Part shown: one piece after another, positions 51,226 to 61,129 of the stretch
How the letters are laid out: each line of letters begins with the position of its first letter
Numbering within the stretch: the stretch's first letter is position 1
Source: Rhodoblastus sp. 17X3
GTDB lineage: Bacteria; Pseudomonadota; Alphaproteobacteria; Rhizobiales; Beijerinckiaceae
Direction: 5' to 3'
DNA length: 64,000 bases
Assembly (NCBI RefSeq): GCF_030056575.1
Contig: NZ_JASHHX010000005.1
Location: 62,001 to 126,000 of the forward strand
Translations under genes and position numbers: made by a program
The notes under the pieces: generated by a model
Told to the model about the DNA's origin: nothing
Databases searched by the model: none
What the model saw: the letters and a program-made list of their open reading frames with translations, nothing else

Positions 51226-52590
51226 ATGTTGAAAAGAACACTGTATAGCGCGGTCCTCGTTGTCCTCGGCGCCTTGGCGCTGACCGGATGCGCTTCTTAC
51301 GCGCCGCAACCGCTGGACCGGACGCCCAATCTGGCGTCAAGCCTCCCTGTTCTTACGGAGGTGAAGCGCGGCGCACTTACCATCCACGATGTCGACCGGC
51401 TGGCGCTGGCCAATAATCCCGAGCTTCGGGCGGCGCGCGCGCGACTCGGCCTCGCCAGGGCGCAGATCATCGAAGCCGGGGTCTTGCCCAATCCTCAAAT
51501 CGCGCTTTCCTATCCGTTTTTCGCCGGCGGGGGCGAGGGGACGAATTCCTTCAGCTCCGGAATTTCGCAAGACCTGAAATCGATCATCCTCAGGCCGGCA
51601 AAGATCGAGGCCGCATCCAACGCCGCCGCCGAAATCGATGCGTCGCTGTATTGGCAGGAATGGCAGACGATCGGCAAGGTGCGGATTCTTTTCGTCGATA
51701 TCGTCTCGGGCGAGCGCGCGGAAAAGGTGATCGGGCGCGCGCGGAAGCTGCTTGAAGACCGTCTGGACCATTCGACGAAGGCGATCGACCAGGGCAACGG
51801 AACCCTTGCCGCTCTGTCTCCGGACCTGGCGGCGGCCGCGGAAATCCAGAAGCTCGACGACGACCTGAAACGGACGCAGCTTTCCCGTCGCCATCAGCTC
51901 AACGCCCTGCTCGGCGTCGCGCCCGACGCCCCTCTCGCGCTCGCGGCCGGCAGCCTGCCGCCGCCGCTCGACCCCCAGCGGGTAAGGCGGGGCCTCGACA
52001 ATCTGGCCGACCGGCGGCCGGACCTGATCGCGCTGCAATATGGCTATCAGTCGCAGGAGGCGAAGTTGCGCCAGGCCGTCCTCGCGCAATTTCCGAATGT
52101 CACGATCGGGATTATCGGCGGCCGCGACAATAGCGGGATTTATTCCCTCGGCCCGCAAGCCACGTTCGACCTGCCGATCTTCGATCGCAATGAAGGCGCC
52201 ATCGCGCGGGAGAGCGCGACCCGCGAGGCGCTCCGGAGCGAGTTCGACGCCCGGCTCGCCGCTGCGGCGTCCGAGGTCGGCGCGCTCCTGTCGGAACAGG
52301 CTCTGCTGCAGCGCCAATATGCGGGGCTTGCGCCGCGTCTCGCCAAGGCGAGAGAATTTGCTGCGCAATCGGAAAAGGCCTACCGGCAAAATCTCCTCGA
52401 CGAGCGCTCCTTTCTTGACGCTCAACTCGCGCAGCTGACGATCGAGCGGCAGAGGATTGAGCTGGAGCAGGCCCTGCTTGACGGCCGCGCCTCGCTTTCC
52501 ATCCTGACCGGCGCAGACCTGCCGCCGGTCGCGATCGTTGTCGAATCGCCCCACGACAACATGATCAGCATGATCCGCGAGCGGTTTTAA
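51226..52590 (+). CDS. TolC-family outer-membrane efflux lipoprotein
   Basis: 454 aa. The signal peptide ends in a lipobox LALTGCAS with cysteine near residue 23, so the protein is lipid-anchored. Two repeated OEP domains follow, with the typical helical stretches LANNPELRAARARLGLARAQ and GVLPNPQIALSY in the first and DLPIFDRNEGAIARESATREALRSEFDARL in the second. ATG 51226 is chosen because it opens the lipoprotein signal; the frame reaches back to 51151. It is the first gene of a tripartite pump operon (adaptor 92 bases downstream, then RND permease). Confidence 0.88.
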   Translation: MLKRTLYSAVLVVLGALALTGCASYAPQPLDRTPNLASSLPVLTEVKRGALTIHDVDRLALANNPELRAARARLGLARAQIIEAGVLPNPQIALSYPFFAGGGEGTNSFSSGISQDLKSIILRPAKIEAASNAAAEIDASLYWQEWQTIGKVRILFVDIVSGERAEKVIGRARKLLEDRLDHSTKAIDQGNGTLAALSPDLAAAAEIQKLDDDLKRTQLSRRHQLNALLGVAPDAPLALAAGSLPPPLDPQRVRRGLDNLADRRPDLIALQYGYQSQEAKLRQAVLAQFPNVTIGIIGGRDNSGIYSLGPQATFDLPIFDRNEGAIARESATREALRSEFDARLAAAASEVGALLSEQALLQRQYAGLAPRLAKAREFAAQSEKAYRQNLLDERSFLDAQLAQLTIERQRIELEQALLDGRASLSILTGADLPPVAIVVESPHDNMISMIRERF

Positions 52591-52682
52591 CGGCATTTGC
52601 CGCTTTTTGCCGGCGTCAGTTGAACCGCGGGCGCAAATCAAATACCTAAAATCGACGGGAAAAATTCCCGAGGGATGAGGAC

Positions 52683-53768
52683 ATGCTGGCCGAACAGGGT
52701 TCGGCCCGGGCGGGCGGCCGAAAACGCGGCTTCTTCTGGCTGGCGTTTTTCGCGTTGCTCCTGGCTCTGGCCGCTTTCTTGGCGTTGCGCTCGAATGCAC
52801 TCAGGGCGCTCGACGACGATGACGCACGCCCCGCCGCCCAAAACACCGCCGTCGCATCGACTGGCGCGGCCGGAGCCGTGACGCTCGACGCCGTCGATCA
52901 GGAGCGGGGACGGATTATTTCCGTCGTGCCGAAGGAAATCAATTATCAGGAACGCGTCCGGGCCTATGGACTGGTCCTGCCGCTCGACCGCCTGACGGCG
53001 CTTTACAACAGCTCTTCCGCCGCGGCGAAGCAGCTCAAGTCGGCGGAAACGAAGCTCTCCGCGTCTCATACCGCGAATGTGCGGGCGCAAAATTTGCTGA
53101 AGGTCGCGCCTTCCGCCGTCGCGCAGGCAGAGGCGGCCGAGGCCGCCGAGAAGATCGACGAATCCGCCGTCGATGCGGCAAAGGACCAGGTTGAAGCAGT
53201 CAATAATGTTGCGGCGCAAGACTGGGGGCCGGTCCTTGGTCCCGCCATCGCGGCCCATGCGTCGCTCGCTGAAAATCTCATCCTTCGCAAGTCGGCCCTG
53301 TTGCAACTGACGTTGCAGCCCGGCGCCGTCGCCGAACCGCCCGCCAGGATCGCAATTACTTTCGGCGGCGGCGAAACGGCGGAAGCGGAATTCGTCTCGC
53401 CAGCGACCCAGACCGATCCGAAACTGGCGGGCCCGAGCTATTTCTATGTCCTGCCCGCGACGCCCGCCGCTTTGGCGGGAGCGAGCGTGACCGCTTCCGT
53501 GCCGAAGGGCGAGGCGAAGCCGAGCGTCGTCCTGCCGTCGTCGGCCATCGTCTGGCAATCGGGCAAGCCGTGGATCTATGTCAAGGCGGCGGCCGACCGC
53601 TACGAACGCCAGCCGCTCGACGACGATGCGGTTCCCTCGGCCGACGGCGGCTATATCGTTCCGGCGGACGACTGGCCGCGGGGGCAATCCATCGTCGTAG
53701 AGGGCGCGCAGGCTTTGGCGACCGAAGAGTCGAAGGCGCACAAGCGTCGCGACGAGGACGATGATTAA
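52683..53768 (+). CDS. RND pump periplasmic adaptor subunit
   Basis: 361 aa. An N-terminal membrane segment (GFFWLAFFALLLALAAFLAL, residues about 18-37) is followed by a short acidic linker, the lipoyl-like RVRAYGLVLPLDRLTALYN, and a reduced helical hairpin (about 105-175). The beta-barrel region comes last, with LPSSAIVWQSGKPWIYVKAA near residue 280. The histidine-free tail ends in KAHKRRDEDDD. Compared with CusB-type adaptors it is rather short and its hairpin is alanine-rich. The stop overlaps the permease start by one base. The substrate is unknown, though the permease looks like the metal-type (HME) group. Confidence 0.82.
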   Translation: MLAEQGSARAGGRKRGFFWLAFFALLLALAAFLALRSNALRALDDDDARPAAQNTAVASTGAAGAVTLDAVDQERGRIISVVPKEINYQERVRAYGLVLPLDRLTALYNSSSAAAKQLKSAETKLSASHTANVRAQNLLKVAPSAVAQAEAAEAAEKIDESAVDAAKDQVEAVNNVAAQDWGPVLGPAIAAHASLAENLILRKSALLQLTLQPGAVAEPPARIAITFGGGETAEAEFVSPATQTDPKLAGPSYFYVLPATPAALAGASVTASVPKGEAKPSVVLPSSAIVWQSGKPWIYVKAAADRYERQPLDDDAVPSADGGYIVPADDWPRGQSIVVEGAQALATEESKAHKRRDEDDD

Positions 53769-56700
53769 TGGAGGCCGTTCGTCCCGGACGCCCAGCCGGA
53801 ATCCAGGCGACGATCATTTCGACGGCGATCCGTTATCGCCAAATCGTCCTCTCGCTCTGCATGCTGCTGCTCTTCTATGGCGGCCTGTCGATCAGCCGCG
53901 CAAAATATGACGTCTTTCCGGAATTTTCGCCGCCGCAGGTGAATATTCAGACGGAAGCGCCGGGTCTCGCCGCCGAGGAAATCGAAGCGCTGGTGACCCT
54001 GCCGCTGGAGAGCGCGATCAATGGCGTCTCCGGCGTGCGCACCCTGCGCTCGACCTCGATGCAGGGCCTGTCCACGATCAATGTGATCTTCGAGCCTGGC
54101 AGCGACATTTATCTCGACCGGCAGATCGTCGCCGAACGCGTCGCCAGCGTGGCGCCCTTGTTGCCGGCGGGGGTGAGGACGCCGGTCCTGACGCCGCTGA
54201 CGTCGTCGAGCAGCACGGTGCTGATCGCGGGCCTGACGTCCAAGACGCGCAATCTCATGGACGTCCGCTCGGCGGGCGATTGGCTAGTGCGGCCGCGCCT
54301 GCTCGCCGTTCCCGGCGTGGCCAAGGTCGCCATTTTCGGCGGCGAGACGCGCTCGCTACAAATCCAGATTCGCCCCGACGACCTTGTCCGCCTCGGGATC
54401 GGCGTCGAGGATGTCGCCACCGCCGCTCGCAAGGCGACAGCGATCCAGGGCGCCGGCGTCCTCGACACGGTCAACCAGCGCATCAATCTACGCAGCGCCG
54501 GTCAGGCCGTAACGCCGGAGCAGATCGGGCGGACTGTCGTCGCAACCAGCGGCGCCAACAGGATTCTACTGTCCGATGTCGCAACGGTCGCCAATGCGCC
54601 GGAAACGGCGATCGGCGGCGCCTCCGTCATGGGCCGTCCGGGCGTCGCGCTGCTGATCTCGGCGCAATATGGCGCCAATACGGTCGAAGTGACCCGCAGA
54701 GTCGAGGATGCGCTCGCCACCTTGCGCCCGGCGCTGGACAAGGAGGGGATTGACCTCGACCAAACCCTGTTCCGTCCGGCCAATTTCATCAATGTGGCGA
54801 TGAGAAGCGTCGGCGACGCGCTACTGCTTGGCGGCGTGCTGGTCATCGTCGTCTTGTTCCTGTTCCTGTTCGATTGGCGCACGGCGGCGATTTCCTGCGT
54901 CGCCATCCCGCTGTCTTTGATGGCGGCCGTCATCGTGCTCAATAACCTCGGCATGACCTTCAACGCCATGACGCTCGGCGGCCTCGCCATAGCCATCGGC
55001 GAGGTAGTCGACGATGCGGTGATCGATGTCGAAAACATCGTCCGCCGCCTGCGGGAGAATCACCAGAAAGCGACGCCGCGCCCGGCGGCTTCGGTCATTC
55101 TCGACGCCTCCCTCGAAGTCCGCAGCGCTGTCGTCTACGCCACATTCATCGTGATGCTGGTCTTCGTCCCGGTGCTGACCCTGCCGGGCCTGGCGGGACG
55201 TTTCTTCGCGCCGCTTGCTTTTGCCTATCTGCTCGCGCTCATCGCCTCGCTGGTCACGGCGCTAACCGTGACGCCAGCTTTGGCCATGATCCTGCTCGCC
55301 AAGGATAGAAAGTCAGCGGCGGAGGCCGAGAAGCCGCCGCCGGCAGTGCGGCTGATCAGGCGGCCCTATGAACGCCTGCTCGCGAAAATCACTCGCTTTC
55401 CCAACGCCGTCATGGCGGGAGCGGTAGCGGCAACGATTAGCGGCTTGCTGCTGCTGCCTTTGTTCAGCAGCGCCTTCCTGCCGGAGTTCAAGGAGGGGCA
55501 TTACACGTTGCATCTGACGGCGGCGCCGGGAACCTCGATTGCGGAATCCTTGCGCATGGGCCGGTTGGTGACCGACATCCTCAACGACCTGCCTTGGGTC
55601 CGCTCGGTTTCGCAGCGCGTCGGCCGGGCCGAACTTGCCGACGACACCAGCGGCACGCAGGCCAGCGAGATCGAAGTCGATTTGAAGCTAGGTCTCTCCG
55701 GCGCGCAATTGAGCAAGGCCGATCACGACATCCGGGAGAGCCTCTCCAAATTTCCCGGCATGACTTATTCGCTCAAGCCGTTCCTGACCGAGCGCGTGGA
55801 GGAAACGCTCTCCGGCGCGACGGCGGCGGTCGCGGTCAACATCTATGGCAATGAATTGCCTGCGCTCGACGCCGCCGCGGCGAAAATCGCCGAGGTCATG
55901 GGCAATGTGCCGGGCGGGCGCGACGTGCGCCTGCGCGCGGCTCCCGAGACGCCCGAACTGACGATGCAGCTCCGCGACGAGGACCTCATCCGCTGGGGGC
56001 TTCAGCCGGTCGATGTCATGGGCGTCATCCGGACGGCCTTCCAGGGCGATGTCGTCGGCCAGGTCTATGACGGCATCCGCGTCTTCAATGTCGTCGCGGT
56101 GCTGGACCCCGCCAGTCGCAACAGCGTCGCCAAAATTTCGGAACTGCCGCTGCGCACGCCCGGCGGCACCTTTGTGTCGCTCGGCCAGGTCGCGGATGTG
56201 ACCCAGACGACGGGGCGGTCGCAGGTCGATCATCTCGGCGCCCGCCGCATCGTGACGGTGCTGGCGGATGTGTCCGACGGCGACATTTCATCTTACGTCG
56301 CCAAGGCGAAAAAGGCCGTCGCCGCCAAAGTCCCTCTGCCGAAGGGAGTCTATGTCGAATTTTCCGGCTCGGCCGAAGCCGATGCGCAGGCGCGGCGCGA
56401 TCTCGCCATTTATGCGTCGATGGCTTTCGTCGGCATCGTGCTGATCTTGTCGATCATCACCAAGAGCTGGCGCAATCTCATTCTCATCCTCGCCAACGCC
56501 CCCTTCGCATTGGTCGGCGGAATCGTCGCCGCTTATGTAAGCGGCGCGGTGCTTTCAATCGGCTCCATGGTCGGTTTCGTCGCTCTCTTCGGCATTTCAC
56601 TGCGCAATTCCATCATGATGGTTTCCCATTTCGAGCATCTCGTCATCGTTGAACACCTGCCCTGGGGATTGAAAACGGCGATCAAAGGCGCCGGCGACCG

Positions 56701-56893
56701 CCTGACGCCGATCGTCATGACATCGCTCGTCACCGCGCTCGGTCTGGCGCCTCTGGCTATGGGAATGGCCGAGCCCGGCCGCGAGGTTCAGGGGCCGATG
56801 GCGGTGGTCATTCTGGGTGGGCTGTTCAGCTCATTTCTGCTCAATTTACTTGTCCTGCCGACCCTGACGCTGCGCTTTGGACGTTTCGGCTGA
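53768..56893 (+). CDS. RND efflux permease, CusA/CzcA-like
   Basis: 1041 aa with twelve helices and two large periplasmic loops, the normal RND size. The first helix region is IRYRQIVLSLCMLLLFYGG. The proton-relay helix reads GGLAIAIGEVVDDAVIDVEN (about residues 415-434), which resembles CzcA/CusA (GxxVDDAVVMVEN). Loop 2 opens at FLPEFKEGHYTLHLTAAPGTS, like the metal-RND 'FlPpldEG' segment. It therefore groups with the heavy-metal exporters rather than AcrB drug pumps; the metal is not determined. It forms an operon with the preceding TolC-like and adaptor genes. Confidence 0.9.
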   Translation: MEAVRPGRPAGIQATIISTAIRYRQIVLSLCMLLLFYGGLSISRAKYDVFPEFSPPQVNIQTEAPGLAAEEIEALVTLPLESAINGVSGVRTLRSTSMQGLSTINVIFEPGSDIYLDRQIVAERVASVAPLLPAGVRTPVLTPLTSSSSTVLIAGLTSKTRNLMDVRSAGDWLVRPRLLAVPGVAKVAIFGGETRSLQIQIRPDDLVRLGIGVEDVATAARKATAIQGAGVLDTVNQRINLRSAGQAVTPEQIGRTVVATSGANRILLSDVATVANAPETAIGGASVMGRPGVALLISAQYGANTVEVTRRVEDALATLRPALDKEGIDLDQTLFRPANFINVAMRSVGDALLLGGVLVIVVLFLFLFDWRTAAISCVAIPLSLMAAVIVLNNLGMTFNAMTLGGLAIAIGEVVDDAVIDVENIVRRLRENHQKATPRPAASVILDASLEVRSAVVYATFIVMLVFVPVLTLPGLAGRFFAPLAFAYLLALIASLVTALTVTPALAMILLAKDRKSAAEAEKPPPAVRLIRRPYERLLAKITRFPNAVMAGAVAATISGLLLLPLFSSAFLPEFKEGHYTLHLTAAPGTSIAESLRMGRLVTDILNDLPWVRSVSQRVGRAELADDTSGTQASEIEVDLKLGLSGAQLSKADHDIRESLSKFPGMTYSLKPFLTERVEETLSGATAAVAVNIYGNELPALDAAAAKIAEVMGNVPGGRDVRLRAAPETPELTMQLRDEDLIRWGLQPVDVMGVIRTAFQGDVVGQVYDGIRVFNVVAVLDPASRNSVAKISELPLRTPGGTFVSLGQVADVTQTTGRSQVDHLGARRIVTVLADVSDGDISSYVAKAKKAVAAKVPLPKGVYVEFSGSAEADAQARRDLAIYASMAFVGIVLILSIITKSWRNLILILANAPFALVGGIVAAYVSGAVLSIGSMVGFVALFGISLRNSIMMVSHFEHLVIVEHLPWGLKTAIKGAGDRLTPIVMTSLVTALGLAPLAMGMAEPGREVQGPMAVVILGGLFSSFLLNLLVLPTLTLRFGRFG

Positions 56894-57549
56894 TTGGGCG
56901 CTCAAGCCGGCGGCAACCACACGAGGTCGCGATGAATTAGCGTCGCGCCAGCTATACGACCGCTTCGCGCTCATCAGGAGACGGCCACGGCGGCAGATGA
57001 CCGTCAGCTAGGGGTCGTCACGAGGCGTTCACAGGTGACGCCGGAAACGTCCCCTTCGAGCCGATCGCCGCCATTGACGACTGGCAGCAGTCGGCGGGAA
57101 GGCGACATTCGCAGACGCATTCGGCAAGGTCGGCTCGGCGCCAATTCCGGAAATTCACTGTCGGGCGGCCTTAATTCCGGACTCGACCCATTGCGGAAGC
57201 TCGAAGCTCACTTCTGATGGCGGATATGGCCCAGATCAGGGACATTCGCCAAACCGATCGAACTCAACCAAGAAACGAGCGACAGGCCACCGGGCCTATC
57301 TTGCAGCACGGCTTGCTGGCGGCCTTTGAGAACAAAGTGGGTGGCCAGGGCCCCCGGAAAACACTGATCCGACACTATCGAAAACCGCCTTCCGCTCAGG
57401 TCTGGCGTCCCCGTTTACCATCGGCAAAACGAATCCGAGAAATCCGCCCGGCGAGCCCCCGCGCTCAAGGCGTCTCCGCCCTGTCCATGGGACGCCCGTG
57501 AGGGTTAACACGGGCGCGCGGCGTTGGCGCGCGCTGCGGTTAAGAGACA
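56894..57549. other. Gene-poor gap with a hairpin near its end
   Basis: No frame shows a recognisable protein. Near 57490-57515, CCCGTG-AGGGTTAA-CACGGG forms a six-base stem between convergent genes and could be a weak terminator. The rest looks like degenerate DNA. Confidence 0.4.
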
Positions 57550-58356
57550 TCAGGACAGCTTTTTCAAACCATCGCCGCTCAAAAGATAGGCGGAAGCGAC
57601 ATCGGCCGCTTTCGCACACGCCAGTTCGACGACAGCCGCGCCCGCGCCTTCGGGCGTCACGAGCGGGCCGCCCGTAGCGACCAGCGCGGCGAGATAATCA
57701 TCGACCGATTGGCCGGTCCGATCCGCATAGGCCTGGACGGCGGGCCGTCCCACTCCAGTTTGCGGCGAGAAACGCGGCAACACGGCTGCGAAAGCGATGT
57801 CGAGGCGGGCCCGACGCGCTTCATCCTGGGCATAGGCCGTAATGAAGCGCTGAGTTGCTTTTGCCCCGGCGTAACCGCCGCTGAGCGGCGATCCGTTCAA
57901 AGCCGCTCCGCTGCTGAACACGATAACCCGGCCGCCAGGCCGTAATGGCCGCAGGAGAATTTCGCGCAGCCAATGAAAGGCGATCCGGACATCGCTGTTC
58001 CAGTTGGCGGAAAATGTCTCCCAGGTGTGTTGCTGGAGCGGCGCCATATGTGGACTCGCGCCGGCGACAATCACAACTATATGCGGATCGTAAGCATCAA
58101 GGATTCTGCGGGGCGTCGTCGCATCGCCGGCGTCGCCAAGCTCCCAATGGACGGCGGGTTCATGTCCGGCTTCCCCGTTGGGCCGAACTTGGGTCCGCGA
58201 AAGGGCGACCACGCCCACGCCGGCCTCGCCGAGAGCGGTAACGACGCCGTGCCCCAAACCTCGGCTCGCGCCGACCACGACCGCCGTCTTGCCGGCGAGT
58301 TCGCGTGCGCTCGATTGTTGGATTTCAGTGCCTTGCACGGACGAGAGCGAGTACAT
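57550..58356 (-). CDS. Short-chain dehydrogenase/reductase (SDR)
   Basis: 268 aa. The NAD(P)-binding TAVVVGASRGLGHGVVTALGE has the TGxxxGxG-like turn (GASRGLG, about residues 29-35). VVIVAGASPH stands where NNAG usually lies. The catalytic region has VIVFSSGAALNGSPLSGGYAGAKAT with serine and the Y-x-x-x-K motif (YAGAK). ATG 58356 follows AAGGAGG; the frame extends farther but without a ribosome site. The substrate is unknown. It may belong with the ECF sigma and SRPBCC genes on the same strand, although a 490-base gap separates them. Confidence 0.88.
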   Translation of the reverse strand: MYSLSSVQGTEIQQSSARELAGKTAVVVGASRGLGHGVVTALGEAGVGVVALSRTQVRPNGEAGHEPAVHWELGDAGDATTPRRILDAYDPHIVVIVAGASPHMAPLQQHTWETFSANWNSDVRIAFHWLREILLRPLRPGGRVIVFSSGAALNGSPLSGGYAGAKATQRFITAYAQDEARRARLDIAFAAVLPRFSPQTGVGRPAVQAYADRTGQSVDDYLAALVATGGPLVTPEGAGAAVVELACAKAADVASAYLLSGDGLKKLS

Positions 58357-58846
58357 CTTGGCCTCCTTGCGTTCACTTTCCTGCTGGTTTGACCGCGTTG
58401 GTCTGTCTGTGTGACCTGGGGGGTGAACGAAAATCATCGGCGCCGCGCTTTTTTTGTGCCGTCAATATTCGCGCACGCGCTGAAAAGGATGTTTCGCGGT
58501 GAAAACAGCGGTTGTCGCCTGATGGCCGATGCGCATGTGGATCAGGACGCCGTCATGACTAGCCCGAAAGATCAGCGGGCGAAATCTTGTTCGAAGTCGT
58601 TGTAGACATGCGCGCAATTCCCGGGAACGCGGAATTCGGCGCGAAAATGAAGCCTTAGGCCGCCCGTGACGGGCGCATGCCGCGCGACGGGCCCTGACGC
58701 AAATCGCGCACGCGCGCCGATGCTCGACGCATCCGCCTGGTCTTCGACTCGCTCGCGGAGACGTCGCGAGCGGCAAAAAAGGAGCAGCCCGGTTGAACGT
58801 GGCCGGCGTGAGTCCGCTGTTGGCCGTCGGCTCGGCGAAACCGCAC
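58357..58846. other. Gap downstream of the ECF sigma gene
   Basis: No convincing gene. Minus-strand frames continue without start signals; one ends with the protein-like NCAHVYNDFEQDFAR at about 58572 but has no recognisable origin. Confidence 0.35.
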
Positions 58847-59887
58847 TCAAGGTTCGAGTGAGAGCGGCAGCCCGAAGGCCGGAAACAACCGCGGGCCGGT
58901 AGGCTTTGCAAACAGGGTCAAGCCAGAGATCGTGTCGCCCTCCAAGGCGAGCACGTGGATGGAATGCGCAGTCCATGGCTCGCCCGGCTTGGCGCGCGAA
59001 TAGGCCGCAAAAGCGGGCTGCCCGTTGGCGGCCGTCGGAACCATGCGGAAACCATCGTAAAGCTTCCATGCCCAAGCGAAGAAGACGCCGATCGCCCGCC
59101 TTCCCGCATACCATTGTGGCAGCGGCGGCATGGTGTATGTGGCGTCCTCCTTCAGGAGCGCCACGAATTCGGAAACATCGAGTCCTTCCCAAGCGCGCAT
59201 GTATCGGCGGAGCAAATCCTGCTGCGCAGCGATCGGAACCGCCGCGGCTTCCGGCCGGCCATGGGGATAGCGCTTGGCCAATGTGTCGCGCGATCGTTGC
59301 AATGCGCTGTTGATCGACGCCGTGGTTGCGCCGAGCGCTGTTGCGGCTTCGGCCGCCGACCAGCCGATGACGTCGCAAAGCATCAAGACGGCGCGCTGGC
59401 GAGGAGGCAGCTGTTGGATGGCGGCGACAAAGGCCAGTTGTACGGCTTGCCGGGACGAGTAGCGCGCCTCCGGATCCGGCGTCTCATCAGCAATCCGTCC
59501 CAGCTCGGAGTCGGGATAGGGATCGAGCCAAGCCACGTCCGCGGCAGGTTTTCCGTCAGGCATTTCCGTCGTGGCCGGCGCCCTTTGGTCCGGCATGAGG
59601 CGTGCGCTGTGCTTGCATTTGGCCAGCGCGTCGAGACAGGCGTTGGTCGCGATTCGGTAAAGCCACGCTCGAAACGGGCCGCGGCCGTCGAATCCGTCGA
59701 AGCTGCGCCAAGCCCGCAAATAGGTCTCCTGGACGAGGTCTTCGGCCTCGTCCAGCGAGCCCATCATGCGGTAGCAATGGACGCTCAGCTCTCGCCGATG
59801 CTTTTCCGCGAGACGTTCGAATTCTTGCCGCACAGGCTTCGACTGCAAACGCTGTTCTCCCTGCGGATCGGACATGGCGCGAGACAT
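58847..59887 (-). CDS. ECF sigma factor with C-terminal SnoaL-like domain
   Basis: 346 aa. Sigma region 2 is HRRELSVHCYRMMGSLDEAEDLVQETYLRAWRSFDGFDGRGPFRAWLYRIATNACLD (about residues 30-90, with the DEAEDLVQET core). Region 4 is LPPRQRAVLMLCDVIGWSAAEAATALGATTASINSALQRSR (about 170-210). A C-terminal SnoaL/NTF2-like domain follows (FVALLKEDATYTMPPLPQWYAGRRAIGVFF). This is the layout of the large ECF group with SnoaL extensions (TIGR02960-like), in which the extension replaces an anti-sigma factor. ATG 59887 follows GGAGGTGATATC. The signal and target genes are unknown. Confidence 0.9.
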   Translation of the reverse strand: MSRAMSDPQGEQRLQSKPVRQEFERLAEKHRRELSVHCYRMMGSLDEAEDLVQETYLRAWRSFDGFDGRGPFRAWLYRIATNACLDALAKCKHSARLMPDQRAPATTEMPDGKPAADVAWLDPYPDSELGRIADETPDPEARYSSRQAVQLAFVAAIQQLPPRQRAVLMLCDVIGWSAAEAATALGATTASINSALQRSRDTLAKRYPHGRPEAAAVPIAAQQDLLRRYMRAWEGLDVSEFVALLKEDATYTMPPLPQWYAGRRAIGVFFAWAWKLYDGFRMVPTAANGQPAFAAYSRAKPGEPWTAHSIHVLALEGDTISGLTLFAKPTGPRLFPAFGLPLSLEP

Positions 59888-59998
59888 GATATCACCTCCG
59901 GGAAGCGATCGGACGCGTCTACGCCTCAGACGCGCAGAGCGCGGTTGCGAGAGCGCCGCCATCACGCTTGGAAGCGGCGGCGCTTTCCGCATCGACTT

Positions 59999-60445
59999 CT
60001 ATCCCTTTGCGTTTGGTTCTCCCTTGCCGGTCGTAATCAGGTTGCGCAGGCTTTGATTGATATAGAAGCCCCAGGCGCCGGAACAACCGTCGTAACATTC
60101 GATGGCCGGAATCAGCCCCTCATGCGTGAAACGCAACTCGGTCTTGCCATGCCTCCGGGCGATGTCGAATACGACAGTCGTGCCGTTCCATTCATGCGTG
60201 TCCTTCACGAAATTGATATCGGCGTCAACGACCCGCCAGACGACCTTCTTACCCGGAACCATTTCGGTGATCGTTTGCGTGCTGCGATGGACGTCTCTGT
60301 AGCGGTAAGTGAACTCCGCCCCGAGCCGATCCGTGATTCCGTCGATTTCGCCCGACCACCAGGCCCGGACGTTGTTGACGGCGGCGAAAACCTCCTCCGC
60401 CGACTGGTCGACGGCGAAAGCCGTGGTGAAGCTGCTGTTGTTCAT
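59999..60445 (-). CDS. SRPBCC-domain protein (AHSA1-like)
   Basis: 148 aa, a single SRPBCC/START-like domain: FAVDQSAEEVFAAVNNVRAWWSGEIDG at the start, FTYRYRDVHRSTQTITEM in the middle, and TELRFTHEGLIP followed by YDGCSGAWGFYINQSLRNL. These hydrophobic-pocket proteins bind small ligands or act in stress pathways; no enzyme activity is evident. It lies 111 bases upstream of the ECF sigma gene on the same strand. Pairs of AHSA1-type and ECF-SnoaL genes recur, so joint regulation is plausible. Confidence 0.88.
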   Translation of the reverse strand: MNNSSFTTAFAVDQSAEEVFAAVNNVRAWWSGEIDGITDRLGAEFTYRYRDVHRSTQTITEMVPGKKVVWRVVDADINFVKDTHEWNGTTVVFDIARRHGKTELRFTHEGLIPAIECYDGCSGAWGFYINQSLRNLITTGKGEPNAKG

Positions 60446-60644
60446 ATCGCACCTATTTGGTTGCGGTTGAAACGAGACCGATGCTCATAAGACTGTTGCG
60501 GGGGCTAAAATTCATCGGCGGCCCGGATGCGCCAGCGGTTTCGTCGGCGGCGTTTTTGTTGAAACCAAGCCGCCACGGTTGCCTAAACGTTAGAGGCATA
60601 ACAGCGCGCCTCAGCCTCGGTGATGTCCGGGTCCAGCCCCAGGA
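60446..60644. other. Gap with possible gene remnants
   Basis: A minus-strand frame reads PLILGLDPDITEAEARCYAS at about 60590-60655 and then stops; I cannot name it. Nothing complete is seen. Confidence 0.3.
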
Positions 60645-60839
60645 TCAGCGGCCACTGGCGTGGCATAAGCATGCACGGATAGCGTCTCGACCGCGGGCGA
60701 ATTGTCCTTCGCCGATGTCGAGCACAGCATCGCGTTCGTAAAGGGCAGCCATTCCCTCGACATCGCCCGCTCGCTCACGCGAGATCAGTAACTGCGCCAA
60801 GTCCTGGTGGTCACGCGCCGCCTCATTGGTTGCTTCATC
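60645..60839 (-). pseudogene. SnoaL-like/NTF2-fold gene fragment
   Basis: The minus strand reads LLISRERAGDVEGMAALYER, DAVLDIGEGQFARGRDAIRA and CLCHASGR before TGA. This matches the N-terminal half of SnoaL-like (nuclear transport factor 2 fold) proteins, in which GDVEGMAALYxxDAVL and ARGRxAIR are typical. The second half is missing and no start codon is evident upstream, so it is a relic. The ECF sigma factor nearby has a SnoaL-like domain of its own. Confidence 0.6.
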
Positions 60840-61056
60840 ATTGATGAGAGCACTCCTCTGACAGCAAGAATAAATGCGCCAATGGCGCCGACTGGCCGCG
60901 TTGATCCGTCATCGTCGATGGTGTCCATCATCGCACAATGGACAAAGTCTCGCGCCGCCAAGGGCGACAATATGGTCAATCCATCCCGCGCCTCACAGGC
61001 GGCCCTCGGCGCGGGGATAGGTCGCCGGTCAAGCTGCGCCGCATTCACGGTTTATT

Positions 61057-61090
61057 GATGAGTGATGATTATTGATAATCGTCACTCATC
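61057..61090. promoter_or_regulatory. 34-base palindrome before the second RND operon, probable repressor site
   Basis: Left arm GATGAGTGATGATTAT and right arm ATAATCGTCACTCATC are reverse complements with one mismatch, around a TG centre. It ends 39 bases before the adaptor ATG, where a TetR-type repressor would block transcription. No regulator gene is adjacent inside the window. Confidence 0.75.
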
Positions 61091-61129
61091 ATGCTTCAAT
61101 GCGCCCGCTTGGAACGGAGGCCGTCCGCC

